A DNA stretch of 64,000 nucleotides. Origin: a virus. Of the stretch, positions 47,097 to 55,975 are shown piece after piece; within the stretch, counting starts at the first letter, position 1; each line of letters starts with the position of its first letter. The DNA is taken from positions 1 through 64,000 of the IMG/VR virus record IMGVR_UViG_3300021599_001395. One strand, written 5' to 3'. The translations under genes were made by a program, and so were the position numbers. The notes below the pieces were generated by a model. It saw only the letters and a list, made by a program, of their open reading frames with translations, was not told where the DNA came from and did no database searches.

Positions 47097-47552
47097 TTAT
47101 TTTCTAATTAATGTATTATATTTTTGTTTAACACTTGATCCTATTGGTAATGCCTGTCCCTCTTCATCTATTCTAACAAAAGTAATGTGTACACGTAAAC
47201 AGACAACTTCCGCCTCACTCCTAACATTATATTTTCTCATTTCTATTATAATGTTTATAGATGTGTTACCAATACTTTCGATACCACAATAAGTTTTGAT
47301 TACGTTACCAACTTTAATTGGTGCAAGAAATTCTGCATTTAAACTTCTTGTGACAACTAATGGTGTGTCACATATTTCAGCCGCAAAAACCGCCGCAATC
47401 TCATCAATGTGTGAAAGAAGAATACCTCCAAAAGCATTATTATGAACACCAAGGTCTTTCGTCATGCAAATCCAAGTGGATCTCATAACCATACCCTTAC
47501 TTCTTAAAATCTCAACGTTGTTGTCAATAATTTCTTTTTTACTTAAAGGCAT
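47097..47552 (-). CDS. acyl-CoA thioesterase-like hotdog protein
   Basis: 151 residues. TKDLGVHNNAFGGILLSHID is the YciA/BACH-type hotdog signature with Asn-Ala-Phe-Gly-Gly, followed by LSHIDEIAAVFAAEI and later NIIIEMRKYN. It should hydrolyse acyl-CoA, perhaps altering lipid or membrane metabolism during infection. Start 47552 (MPLSKKE) is favoured over a TTG 9 bp upstream that overlaps the neighbour. Confidence 0.82.
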   Translation of the reverse strand: MPLSKKEIIDNNVEILRSKGMVMRSTWICMTKDLGVHNNAFGGILLSHIDEIAAVFAAEICDTPLVVTRSLNAEFLAPIKVGNVIKTYCGIESIGNTSINIIIEMRKYNVRSEAEVVCLRVHITFVRIDEEGQALPIGSSVKQKYNTLIRK

Positions 47553-47553
47553 A

Positions 47554-47799
47554 TTAAACAATTAGATCATCTAAATTAATTCCACGTTCATTCATTTCTT
47601 CCCACAACTTATCAAATACTTTATCTACAGCCTCATAAGCGTCCAACTTATTAAATTCAATTTGATTGTGAATACTTTTTTTAGTGTTATGTGCCATTTC
47701 CCATAACACTAATGCCATGTCTAATGATTTTACCGCCCTAAGATGTGCCATTGAATCGTCATGGTCATTTAAATCAAATTCTAATATTCCTTTAGCCAT
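47554..47799 (-). CDS. conserved phage protein, 81 aa
   Basis: GILEFDLNDHDDSMAHLRAV, LDMALVLWEMAHN and NERGINLDDLIV match a widely distributed phage family with (I/L)LEFxLP...A..LWE. Function unknown; helical. Confidence 0.72.
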   Translation of the reverse strand: MAKGILEFDLNDHDDSMAHLRAVKSLDMALVLWEMAHNTKKSIHNQIEFNKLDAYEAVDKVFDKLWEEMNERGINLDDLIV

Positions 47800-47800
47800 A

Positions 47801-48001
47801 TTAATATCCTTCTTGTATTTGAAATCCGATCATTATTGTAAACCATCTGATTGTTATCCCCCACGCGGGAGTGTAAACCCCCGTTTCTAAAAAAGTATTT
47901 TTATCATAATAAAAAACAATCGTAGGAATTATAAACCAATGATGTTTCTTTTTATATATAAAGAAATCTTTTAGATATATTTTTTTAGTTTTCTTTAACA
48001 T
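47801..48001 (-). CDS. small aromatic protein, 66 aa
   Basis: YKKKHHWFIIPTIVFYYDKN and FLETGVYTPAWGITIRWFTI are typical of an uncharacterised phage family. Likely a beta-type fold close to a membrane. Overlaps the upstream gene by 17 bp. Confidence 0.66.
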   Translation of the reverse strand: MLKKTKKIYLKDFFIYKKKHHWFIIPTIVFYYDKNTFLETGVYTPAWGITIRWFTIMIGFQIQEGY

Positions 48002-48200
48002 CTTGTTGTTTACTTTTTAACTTATTCAAACACTCATATATAATATGGGATTCTTCGAATGAAAATAAACCATTTTTAAGTGAAAAAAGTAGAGCCATTT
48101 CAATTAATTTAATTGCATTCTCATCATTAATTGTTTCAACAAAATTGTTGAATTGTTCTCTACTTTCAAATTGAACTAAGCCACCAAATATTGTATCCAT
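47985..48200 (-). CDS. hypothetical protein, 71 aa
   Basis: Helical protein (ENAIKLIEMALLFSLKNG, ESHIIYECLNKLKSKQQD). No motif recognised. First gene of this minus run. Confidence 0.62.
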   Translation of the reverse strand: MDTIFGGLVQFESREQFNNFVETINDENAIKLIEMALLFSLKNGLFSFEESHIIYECLNKLKSKQQDVKEN

Positions 48201-48259
48201 TTTATCAGTTTTTATAATAATACAAAAATTATTTGAAATAACAAAATAATTATAGATAT

Positions 48260-48619
48260 ATGTCAGTAAGAATTAATAATCAATTGTTCCCGGCCGAGTA
48301 CGTGTCCACACCTGAACAAATCGAAAAAGGTATGATGGGTCGTGAGTCACTTAATGGTTGTATGGTTTTCAAAATGAAAAAGGGTCACCATACTTTTTGG
48401 ATGAAAAAATGTAAAATCCCGTTAGATATTGTATTCGTACTAAACAATAGGATTAGTAAAATACATAGAGATTGTCAACCATGTGAGGGTGAATGTCCTG
48501 AAAGATATTCAGGAATTGGTGATCATGTTATCGAATTTCCTGCGGGAACCACTAAAGATTGGAAAGAGACTGATCGAGTATCAATGTATCTTGGGACACC
48601 TCAGAACCCTGTTCGTTAA
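48260..48619 (+). CDS. DUF192-family protein
   Basis: 119 residues. GMMGRESLNGCMVFKMKKGH, TFWMKKCKIPLDIVFV and VIEFPAGTT are the DUF192 core (beta-trefoil-like). An unusual insert CQPCEGECPERYS adds four cysteines. Function is not known; homologues exist in bacteria, archaea and phages. Its 3' end overlaps the convergent methyltransferase gene by 68 bp. Confidence 0.84.
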   Translation: MSVRINNQLFPAEYVSTPEQIEKGMMGRESLNGCMVFKMKKGHHTFWMKKCKIPLDIVFVLNNRISKIHRDCQPCEGECPERYSGIGDHVIEFPAGTTKDWKETDRVSMYLGTPQNPVR

Positions 48620-49268
48620 TTAATTTTACATTATAATCTACTTTAGGTTTTACTTTTTCAAAAACCCAAAAATAACTGTGGTATTTTCTTGCGTGTTCTT
48701 GTTTAGTCCATTTAGATCCAAAACTGTTAATTCTCATTTTAGCAAGTAAAATAAACAAATCCTTTGGATAAAATCCCATTTCCATTGCCATATTCATAAC
48801 CATAACATGACTAAAATGATTTTTACCGCCAGATACCGTATCTTGACATTTCATAATAACATAACCACCTTTTTTACAAACTCTATACAATTCTTTTAAT
48901 GAATTATAATAATTTGATTTAAGATGATTAAAAGTTTCATAACCCTCAAATCTTTTTGCAATTATTGAACTACCTTCTTTATTATTTCTATACGTTTTAC
49001 CGACAACCACAAATGGTGGATCGTACATTATACTTGACATTGAGTCACTTTCGAATGGTAAATTCTCTGAACTAGCATTTATTACAGTATCGTTAATAGG
49101 ATATATATCTGATTTTAATTTTGGTTGTGATAAGTCTTTCCAAAAAGAACCTTTAGAATATGTACAATCTAAATCAAATTGTTCAATACCATACAATTCC
49201 ATTATATTAGTTATAACTTCAAAATTTGAAGAATATACACTTTTTACGGGTTTAAAATCTTTTTCCAT
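48552..49268 (-). CDS. DNA N6-adenine/N4-cytosine methyltransferase-like protein
   Basis: 238 residues of a class I methyltransferase: FDLDCTYSKGSFW, ENLPFESDSMSSIMYDPPFV with the catalytic DPPF of N6/N4 enzymes, and GGYVIMKCQDTV. A target region (SGGKNHFSHVM to KWTKQEHARKYH) follows. Likely DNA modification, with the C5 methylase at 11 kb a second mark. Its last 22 codons lie over the 3' end of the DUF192 gene. Promoter at 49298. Confidence 0.8.
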   Translation of the reverse strand: MEKDFKPVKSVYSSNFEVITNIMELYGIEQFDLDCTYSKGSFWKDLSQPKLKSDIYPINDTVINASSENLPFESDSMSSIMYDPPFVVVGKTYRNNKEGSSIIAKRFEGYETFNHLKSNYYNSLKELYRVCKKGGYVIMKCQDTVSGGKNHFSHVMVMNMAMEMGFYPKDLFILLAKMRINSFGSKWTKQEHARKYHSYFWVFEKVKPKVDYNVKLINEQGSEVSQDTLILDQSLSNL

Positions 49269-49297
49269 TTACTTTTTTAAATTTTTAGAATATGTTA

Positions 49298-49329
49298 CAA
49301 ACATAGGTATTTAAAACCAATAAACCAAA
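49298..49329 (-). promoter_or_regulatory. Bacteroidota-type promoter (minus strand)
   Basis: On the minus strand TTTG (49329-49326), 20 bp, TATGTTTG (49305-49298), 30 bp before ATG 49268 of the DNA methyltransferase. Confidence 0.72.
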
Positions 49330-49353
49330 TATTTATTAAAAAACATTATTATC

Positions 49354-49527
49354 ATGGGATGCGGATGTAAAAAAAACAGACCAGTACAACAACCTCAACC
49401 TCAAGTACAGGTTCAGGTGCAAGAATCAACAACTAATCAACCAAATCAATCTGGTGTTCAATTAACTGAAGAACAACAAAAACAAGTTGATGTCATCATG
49501 GATAAATTAAAACAATTGAACTCATAA
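49354..49527 (+). CDS. small MGCGCKK-type protein, 57 aa
   Basis: MGCGCKKNRPVQQPQPQVQV: cysteines 3 and 5, a Gln/Pro-rich linker, and a helix ending VDVIMDKLKQLNS. Phages commonly carry such proteins near structural genes. Divergent promoter-like sequence (AATATTTATTAAA, 49328-49340) precedes it. Confidence 0.64.
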   Translation: MGCGCKKNRPVQQPQPQVQVQVQESTTNQPNQSGVQLTEEQQKQVDVIMDKLKQLNS

Positions 49528-49556
49528 TATCGGACAACTAAAAATTGTCCGATATA
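49527..49556 (+). terminator. rho-independent terminator
   Basis: ATATCGGACAA / TTGTCCGATAT perfect 11 bp stem with CTAAAA loop, then ATTTTTG. Confidence 0.84.
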
Positions 49557-49588
49557 TTTTTGAATAAAAAGTATATAAATATATAAAT

Positions 49589-49786
49589 ATGATAGATAAA
49601 GTAAAATTAACCAGTGTAAACATTTTAGATGATGTATACAAAAAATTTAAAATAGAAACTGTTAATGATGAGATTAATTTACAAAAATTAGTTAATAGAT
49701 CGTTAGATTTATACAATAATGACGAACAATTTAGAGAAAAAATAATAAATCATTTAAATTTAAAAAATAAAAACACTAAATTTTGA
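49589..49786 (+). CDS. ribbon-helix-helix-like small protein, 65 aa
   Basis: KLTSVNILDDVYKKFKIETV and NLQKLVNRSLDLYNNDEQFR fit the strand-helix-helix pattern of RHH DNA-binding proteins (dimer). It lies upstream of the glycosyltransferase gene and may be a local regulator. Confidence 0.62.
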   Translation: MIDKVKLTSVNILDDVYKKFKIETVNDEINLQKLVNRSLDLYNNDEQFREKIINHLNLKNKNTKF

Positions 49787-49826
49787 TTTAGGTTTTTTTT
49801 TGTTTACATTTATCAAAAAACATTAA

Positions 49827-51344
49827 ATGATTACTGTAATTTATTCCACACATAAAGACCAAGAGTACAATAAAAATTTTAAAAGTCATATTGAAAATAC
49901 AATTGGTGTAAAAGATTACCAAATTCTTGAGTATAAAAATGATAATGAATTTGGATTATCTGAAATTTATAATAAAGGAATATCCGAATCAATACATGAT
50001 ATTGTTGTTTGTTGTCACAATGACATAAAATTAGAAAATAATTGGGGTAGGAGATTGATGCTGGACTTTGTCAATAATCCTGAATATGGTATCATTGGTA
50101 AAGCCGGTTCTTGTTATTTTCCCGAATCAGGAATCTATTGGGAAAGAATGAATGAAACAATGGTCGGTCAGGTATATCATCATCCGAAAGACTTTACAAA
50201 ATGGTTAAGTAAATATTCCGCAAAAGTACCCTATTTAATTCCCGTTGTAACAATTGATGGTTTATTTATTTCATTTGATAAAACAAAAATTAAACATCAA
50301 TTTGACGAATCAATTGGGAAATTTCACTTTTATGATCATGGATTTTGTGTGCCAAATTATTTAGATGGAGTTAAAATTGGTGTTACGTCTTCATTTGAAA
50401 TAACACACCAATCTGTTGGTGTACCCAATGAAGAATTTTATTTATCAAAAGATAAGTTTGTTGAAAAATATAAAACAAAATTACCGATAGATTTGAAGCC
50501 AGAAAAAGTTTATGTTCCTAAATTAGACATTAAAATATCTAAAAGTTTCGGTAAAGTTGCGGTTATTATCCCAACTAAAAATAAAGTTGATTTACTTTTC
50601 AATTGTTTAAATTCATTTATTAAAAATTGTACTCAGTCAAACTACGAAATTTTTATTGCAGACACGGGATCAGATGAAGATGAAAAAAATAAAATAAAAG
50701 ATTATATTAAAAATAACGAAGAGAGTATTAAAATAAATTTAATTGAATATGATTATTACAACTTTGCAAAAATAAATAATGATGTTGTAAAAAATCATGT
50801 TAGTGATGAATTTAAATTTATACTATTCTGTAATAACGATATTGTTCTTTTAAATAATGTAATTGATGGAATGATGGATGTCTTTAAAAGAAATCCTAAA
50901 ACGGGGACTGTTGGGGCTAGATTACATTACGGGGATAACACAATTCAACATGAAGGAATTGTCAGTGTTTTAAATAGCGAAAATGTATTTGGTGTTACAC
51001 ACATGGGTTTAAGAAGTTATTATAGTAAACAAATCAACCCAATGAAAGTATGTGGTAACACAGGTGCTCTTTTAATGATAAGAAAAAATGTATTTGAAAA
51101 GTGTGGTTATTTTAATGAAAATTATATTTCTTGTTTCGAGGATGTTGAATTGAATTACAAATGTTTAATTAATAATTTTGAAAATTATTATGATGGTAAC
51201 TTAGTTGCCTATCATTTTGAGAGTCAATCCAGAAATGAAGATCCAAAAAACATGGAAAAATTACAACAGGATTACATAAATAATCTAGCACCATTTGTTC
51301 AAAGTAATTTTGAGAAATTATCTAAATGGTTTGTTAGAATCTAA
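49827..51344 (+). CDS. two-domain glycosyltransferase, 505 aa
   Basis: Residues 1-225: GT-A-like domain (VIYSTHKDQEYNKN, SIHDIVVCCHNDIKLENNWG). Residues 240-470: family 2 glycosyltransferase with VAVIIPTKNKVDLLFNCLNS, IADTGSDEDEK, a nucleotide-sugar/metal motif FILFCNNDI, and GNTGALLMIRK, SCFEDVELNYKC. It probably adds two sugars in a glycan chain. Only plus-strand gene of the glycan cluster; its end overlaps the FdtA-like gene by 4 bp. Confidence 0.85.
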   Translation: MITVIYSTHKDQEYNKNFKSHIENTIGVKDYQILEYKNDNEFGLSEIYNKGISESIHDIVVCCHNDIKLENNWGRRLMLDFVNNPEYGIIGKAGSCYFPESGIYWERMNETMVGQVYHHPKDFTKWLSKYSAKVPYLIPVVTIDGLFISFDKTKIKHQFDESIGKFHFYDHGFCVPNYLDGVKIGVTSSFEITHQSVGVPNEEFYLSKDKFVEKYKTKLPIDLKPEKVYVPKLDIKISKSFGKVAVIIPTKNKVDLLFNCLNSFIKNCTQSNYEIFIADTGSDEDEKNKIKDYIKNNEESIKINLIEYDYYNFAKINNDVVKNHVSDEFKFILFCNNDIVLLNNVIDGMMDVFKRNPKTGTVGARLHYGDNTIQHEGIVSVLNSENVFGVTHMGLRSYYSKQINPMKVCGNTGALLMIRKNVFEKCGYFNENYISCFEDVELNYKCLINNFENYYDGNLVAYHFESQSRNEDPKNMEKLQQDYINNLAPFVQSNFEKLSKWFVRI

Positions 51345-51739
51345 ATATCTTTACTAATTGTTATATCTAAAAATTTATTAAAGTCTAAAATATAGTCATT
51401 TATATCATAGTTTGTTGAACAAACAACTAATATTTCACTATTTTCTGTCAAAAATTTTTGTGAGTCCCAAATTAGTTCAGGTACTAATATTTGTTGACCA
51501 ATTTCAAGTCTATATGTTTTTTCCGATTCACCATCATGTAATATAACATCAACAGAACCATTCACACAAATTATTAATTGTTTCGTTTCATGATGTGCAT
51601 GATTACCTCTAATCTCATTAATTGGTACATTGTTTACTAAAAAGACTCTCTTGGGAATAAAGGGGAGATTGTGAAATTCAATTGGTATTAACAATCCTCT
51701 TTCATCATTAAACACATTAATATTCTCAATTTTACGCAT
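51341..51739 (-). CDS. FdtA/QdtA-like sugar 3,4-ketoisomerase (cupin)
   Basis: 132 residues, WxcM-like C-terminal family. ERGLLIPIEF, IRGNHAHHETKQLIICVNG and DVILHDGESEKTYRLEIG form the double-stranded beta helix with the HAH motif. Acts on dTDP-4-keto-6-deoxy-glucose to give the 3-keto isomer, before transamination by the next gene. The stop-to-start overlap (8 bp) couples the pair. Confidence 0.82.
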   Translation of the reverse strand: MRKIENINVFNDERGLLIPIEFHNLPFIPKRVFLVNNVPINEIRGNHAHHETKQLIICVNGSVDVILHDGESEKTYRLEIGQQILVPELIWDSQKFLTENSEILVVCSTNYDINDYILDFNKFLDITISKDI

Positions 51740-52655
51740 TATAACTTTTAATTATATTAATAATATATAAAACTTCTGAATTAGTCAATAATTCATTAAA
51801 AGGTATTGACACGGTTTTTTTAGATTTTAATTCAGACATTGGACATTTTATACTATCAATTGAATATACGGGGTTCATGTGTGCCGCATCATAATGTATA
51901 CCACATAAAATATTATTTTTATACATATAATCAATAAAATTAGATCTATTTTCAACTTCAATTCTATATAAATGATTACTAGTATTTAAATAATTCAATT
52001 CCTTATTGTATGTTTCTCTAATCTCGCCTAATCTTTTTAACTTTGTATTATATGTTTTAAAATTTCTAAGAGCAATATCACACTGTATACTATTCATATA
52101 CATTTTATAACCAGGAAATTTAATTTTTCGATCCCAATTATTTTCAGCATACGACATACCATTTAATGCCAATTCTTTTAATTCTATGATTTTTTCAAAA
52201 TCATTTGAAACAATAATACCCCCGTCACAAGAACCGATTGGTTTTGTGGGGTAAAAACTGAATACCATTAAATCATTTGGATTACATTCATTTTTAAATT
52301 GGTTCTTTTCTAGTTTTTGTGCCGAATCAATAACTTTATAATCACCAAAATCGTGTAATAAATATGAATCACCAACCCAATCTGTATTATCGGAAAAATT
52401 ATGTTTATTTCCTGATGTTATTATTGCGTTAAGTACAACTGGTGGTATCATACTAGGTACCGTGATAGTTAAATTTTTATATTTTGATAATAATAAAAAT
52501 ATCGCACTAGTTGCACTATTAAAACTAACAGCATATTTTGCACCAACATATTCTGAAATTTTTTCTTCAAATTCATTTACTATCTTATCATGTAAAAGAT
52601 TAGAATATTCACCAGTATTGATTATATGGTTATTTATGTTAAATAATTGTATCAT
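51732..52655 (-). CDS. DegT/DnrJ/EryC1/StrS aminotransferase (FdtB-like)
   Basis: 307 residues. VSFNSATSAIFLLLSKY (nucleotide-sugar site), DSAQ, and FYPTKPIGSCDGGIIV with the PLP lysine of the SFxPxK type. The family makes amino-sugars such as 3-amino-3,6-dideoxy-hexose. With the FdtA-like enzyme it would give dTDP-Fuc3N or similar. Somewhat shorter than the usual 360-380 residues, with little C-terminal extension. Confidence 0.85.
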   Translation of the reverse strand: MIQLFNINNHIINTGEYSNLLHDKIVNEFEEKISEYVGAKYAVSFNSATSAIFLLLSKYKNLTITVPSMIPPVVLNAIITSGNKHNFSDNTDWVGDSYLLHDFGDYKVIDSAQKLEKNQFKNECNPNDLMVFSFYPTKPIGSCDGGIIVSNDFEKIIELKELALNGMSYAENNWDRKIKFPGYKMYMNSIQCDIALRNFKTYNTKLKRLGEIRETYNKELNYLNTSNHLYRIEVENRSNFIDYMYKNNILCGIHYDAAHMNPVYSIDSIKCPMSELKSKKTVSIPFNELLTNSEVLYIINIIKSYNA

Positions 52656-53245
52656 TTTTTTCTAATTACTACTTGATATTCTTTTTTAATTAATTCATAC
52701 TGATTTTCATATTCGTTCAAAAATTTGTCAATACCAAAAGATGTTGCTTCTTCGTGGTACATTTTTCCCCAAGAGTAGTCATCAAATATAATGACACCCC
52801 CTTTTTTACATAATTTAAATGAATTAATTGAATCAATATAGACTGCCGATGCTCTGTGATCACCATCAATATAAATTAAATCAAATTGTGATTCATATTT
52901 TTCTAACAATTGGGGAAAAACTTCTGAACTAATATTTCTATATAATTCTAATTTATTATTTTTAATGTGATGATTTGTATTATTTATAAACCTATCATAC
53001 TGATTATTAAAATATTTATAAATGGTATTGTTATTATGAACATCACTTTCCTTTAATTCTGTGTTTAAATAAACATCGGTCAGTGGATCGACACATATTA
53101 ATTTACCATTTTCATTTAATATATTATCAATTATATAATTCGATGTTAGTCCTTCGAAACAACCGATTTCTAAACACAATGTTAAATTTTTAACACCGTT
53201 AGTATTAATTTTGAATTCATTATTCCAATCGTAAGTGTATTCCAT
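52652..53245 (-). CDS. SAM-dependent methyltransferase (Methyltransf_24 type)
   Basis: 197 residues. LCLEIGCFEGLTSNYI (motif I), LICVDPLTDVY, FDLIYIDGDHRASAVYIDSI and GGVIIFDDYSWGK are typical of CmcI-like enzymes. Likely methylates a sugar or nucleotide-linked precursor within the glycan cluster. Confidence 0.8.
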   Translation of the reverse strand: MEYTYDWNNEFKINTNGVKNLTLCLEIGCFEGLTSNYIIDNILNENGKLICVDPLTDVYLNTELKESDVHNNNTIYKYFNNQYDRFINNTNHHIKNNKLELYRNISSEVFPQLLEKYESQFDLIYIDGDHRASAVYIDSINSFKLCKKGGVIIFDDYSWGKMYHEEATSFGIDKFLNEYENQYELIKKEYQVVIRKK

Positions 53246-53250
53246 ATTTT

Positions 53251-53724
53251 TTATTTTTTTAATTTAAATTTTGCCATTGTACCAACTTGTTCAACTAATT
53301 CTAAAAAATTTAAAGCATCTTGATATTCGGGTCTATTAAAATCATGAATGAAAATAATTGTGTTATCGTGTGACATTAATTTCACAACTGAAGCACAAGA
53401 AACCCTTGCTCTACCATCAATTAAGATAACATCAAAAGGTCCTTTATCTAAAGGTGCCTCAATATAAGATTTAAATTCTTCGTATGTACCACAATGTCCA
53501 CCCTCTACATATGGTAAGTCAGGTTTTTTTAATATTATCTCGCAATTAGATAATAATCCATCTTGTAATTTATTATACCAATCTTCTTGATGTTCTATCG
53601 AAATTATATTTAAACACTTATCGGCAATTTCAAATGTCGATTGACCAGAGCCATATTCTAGTACTTTTTTTGTTTTATCTATTTCGGCTAAAAAAAAGAC
53701 TGATTCATTTGTTGTTGTAAACAT
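53251..53724 (-). CDS. SAM-dependent methyltransferase-like, 157 aa
   Basis: EYGSGQSTFEIADKCLNIIS (a YGSGxST nucleotide loop), EHQEDWYNKLQ and DVILIDGRARVSCASVV, the Methyltransf_24-like fold. Small for the class, so part of a complex or minimal enzyme. Probably glycan related by location. Confidence 0.74.
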   Translation of the reverse strand: MFTTTNESVFFLAEIDKTKKVLEYGSGQSTFEIADKCLNIISIEHQEDWYNKLQDGLLSNCEIILKKPDLPYVEGGHCGTYEEFKSYIEAPLDKGPFDVILIDGRARVSCASVVKLMSHDNTIIFIHDFNRPEYQDALNFLELVEQVGTMAKFKLKK

Positions 53725-53740
53725 ATTATATTGTATTATA

Positions 53741-54493
53741 TTATTTTAGTTCGATATAACATATCCAAGTGTAATCTTTTTTTTCTTCAAAAAAAGTGGG
53801 ATACTTTTCGTTATCGTTTATTGTTAATAAAGGTTCTGGTGTTGGATAATTTTCATCCCAATTATCACCCCATCTTGTTATCTCTGATTTAAATAATGGT
53901 GGCATTTCTTGATAAACCGAAACATTTTCTTTAAAATAATCTAAATCTGAATCGTTCTTATCATACCAAGTTTTAATTCCGTCCAAGTCAATAACATATC
54001 TGGTGTTGGATAATATTTTTTTTGGTGTATAACAGTCACCTAACTGATAAGGATAATTATCTTCAGTCATAAAAACCTTAAAACCCAATGATTTGGCATG
54101 TTTTAGTCTCTCTAAAAAATTTTGATGATCATCAAAAAAAATCATAGTATCTTCTTTTGGTATGTGATCCCAATCAGTTTTTAAAAAATCTAATGTTTGA
54201 TATGTGACTTTAGGACTCGTATAAACTCTAAAATGTGGTGAAGGGTCAATAGATATTATTTTTGTATCTGGACTAGCTTGTTCAAAAAACCAAGTGCCAA
54301 GTCCTTTCCATACACCACTCTCAATTAGATATTTAGGTTTAAGTTTTTTAACAACATACCAAGCCGAAAACATGTGTCCAGATTTCATACCACCATTATT
54401 GTCTTTTATGGGTCTTGATTCGTATAATGTCTTAAATTCATCTAAATGTTTTAACATATCTACTCTATCCCATTTGCTTAAAAATTCAGTCAT
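53741..54493 (-). CDS. methyltransferase-like protein, 250 aa
   Basis: LIESGVWKGLGTWFFEQASP, then IISIDPSPHFR and MIFFDDHQNFLERLKHA outline a Rossmann methyltransferase core with an N-terminal helical cap. The third of four such genes in a row. Substrate unknown. Confidence 0.72.
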   Translation of the reverse strand: MTEFLSKWDRVDMLKHLDEFKTLYESRPIKDNNGGMKSGHMFSAWYVVKKLKPKYLIESGVWKGLGTWFFEQASPDTKIISIDPSPHFRVYTSPKVTYQTLDFLKTDWDHIPKEDTMIFFDDHQNFLERLKHAKSLGFKVFMTEDNYPYQLGDCYTPKKILSNTRYVIDLDGIKTWYDKNDSDLDYFKENVSVYQEMPPLFKSEITRWGDNWDENYPTPEPLLTINDNEKYPTFFEEKKDYTWICYIELK

Positions 54494-55086
54494 TTGTTTT
54501 TTTCTTTAAATAAATAATTATTATCAATATTATTAATTATATAACCATATTTTTCACATAAATAAATCAAATTATTTTTATTGTGAAAATATCTATATGT
54601 TGTAATTTCATCATACGCATCATATGTTTCGTAATAGCTAGGTTTATCGGTTATTTCCATTCTACCTATTAATAATTTTTTTGGTGATAGTTTTAACATA
54701 TTTTCTAATACATCATCACCATTTGGTAGTACATCCAATAAGGCACCTATATGAATCATATCAAAATTATTTATATAATCTGACGATAATTCATTTATAT
54801 CTTTAACATAGAATTCTTCGTAATTCCATTTATTTTTGGCCAATTCAATTGCATCAGACGAATAATCTATTCCAGTATATTTTATATTATTAAACTCCCT
54901 ATTACATAATTCATAGTAAGTACCACATCCACAACCAATATCTAAAATGGATGTGGGTTTTTCTTGGATGATAAATTTAATAAAATCCATCCAATGTTGT
55001 GGGTAGTTATTTGATAGTTGTTTTATATTTAATTCTAATTGTTTTTCAAAAACGTTTTTATTTTTCCAAGAATCAATTAATGCCAT
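54490..55086 (-). CDS. class I SAM-dependent methyltransferase, 198 aa
   Basis: SILDIGCGCGTYYELCNREF (motif I), YTGIDYSSDAIELAKNKW and DMIHIGALLDVLPNG give a standard small-molecule methyltransferase core. It overlaps both neighbours. Likely modifies a sugar. Confidence 0.83.
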   Translation of the reverse strand: MALIDSWKNKNVFEKQLELNIKQLSNNYPQHWMDFIKFIIQEKPTSILDIGCGCGTYYELCNREFNNIKYTGIDYSSDAIELAKNKWNYEEFYVKDINELSSDYINNFDMIHIGALLDVLPNGDDVLENMLKLSPKKLLIGRMEITDKPSYYETYDAYDEITTYRYFHNKNNLIYLCEKYGYIINNIDNNYLFKEKNK

Positions 55087-55963
55087 ATTTTTTAATTTGA
55101 TTTTTAAATTTAATAAGTAAATTATCCATATTATTTTTTATTGATTCTGGATGTTCGCCAATAAATTCACTTGTTTTACATTCACCGCGAACGTGTGGTT
55201 TAAATTCGTGTACACCATTCCACATTTCTTCAATATAATTTTTTTTATCGATATCACCAGTAACCCAAGGTAGATAAACATCATTAAAATAATTATCAAT
55301 ACAATTATTTCGACTAACACTATCTTTATAATAATTTACTTTCTTATAAACTTGGTCAGGAAAAACATATGAATAATGATACATCTGTACCCCCAATTTT
55401 TCAAATAATTGATCACTATCGATATGTTTTCTTACGATATTTGATGTTACCGGATATTGAATTGTGGGTGGTCTATGTGTTAACCATGTTGACCCCTTTG
55501 TATATTTAAACACTCTTAAAAAGTTATCTCTGTTTAATTCAAAACCAGTTAAATAATGATTAAACCCACCATAAAAAGAACAACTTCTAATGCCGACACT
55601 TGTCGGTTGTTCTTCTTTTAAAAATTCGATCATTTTAACCAAATCTTCAGTTTTATAAACCTCATCTGAATCTAAATTCCATATATAATCAATATCATCA
55701 TTAATATGTTCCATGTACGCCCTACATTGATCATCTTTTTCAGTAAACTGACCATGTACAATTTTTATTTTATTCTCGGGATCTGGAAATTCATTTAATA
55801 TTTTATTTGTTTCGTCAGTAGAGGTTGTCCTACCTTGCCTTTGCCAATAAGAAACTGGCCCTTCCGCAATTAAAATTTGACTTGCAAATGGATAAACCTG
55901 TTCTAAACATTCTTTTAAAACATAATCACCCTCAAAAATTATCATACCAAATGCTATCTTCAT
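55073..55963 (-). CDS. glycosyltransferase (GT-A family), 296 aa
   Basis: FGMIIFEGDYVLKECLEQVY, ILIAEGPVSYWQRQG, and the DxD-like YIWNLDSDEVYK (about 98-109) are features of family 2-like enzymes. A C-terminal region with HYSYVFPDQVYKKVNYY fits acceptor binding. Sugar and acceptor not identifiable. Confidence 0.8.
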   Translation of the reverse strand: MKIAFGMIIFEGDYVLKECLEQVYPFASQILIAEGPVSYWQRQGRTTSTDETNKILNEFPDPENKIKIVHGQFTEKDDQCRAYMEHINDDIDYIWNLDSDEVYKTEDLVKMIEFLKEEQPTSVGIRSCSFYGGFNHYLTGFELNRDNFLRVFKYTKGSTWLTHRPPTIQYPVTSNIVRKHIDSDQLFEKLGVQMYHYSYVFPDQVYKKVNYYKDSVSRNNCIDNYFNDVYLPWVTGDIDKKNYIEEMWNGVHEFKPHVRGECKTSEFIGEHPESIKNNMDNLLIKFKNQIKKYGIN

Positions 55964-55975
55964 TAGTTTTGTTTT

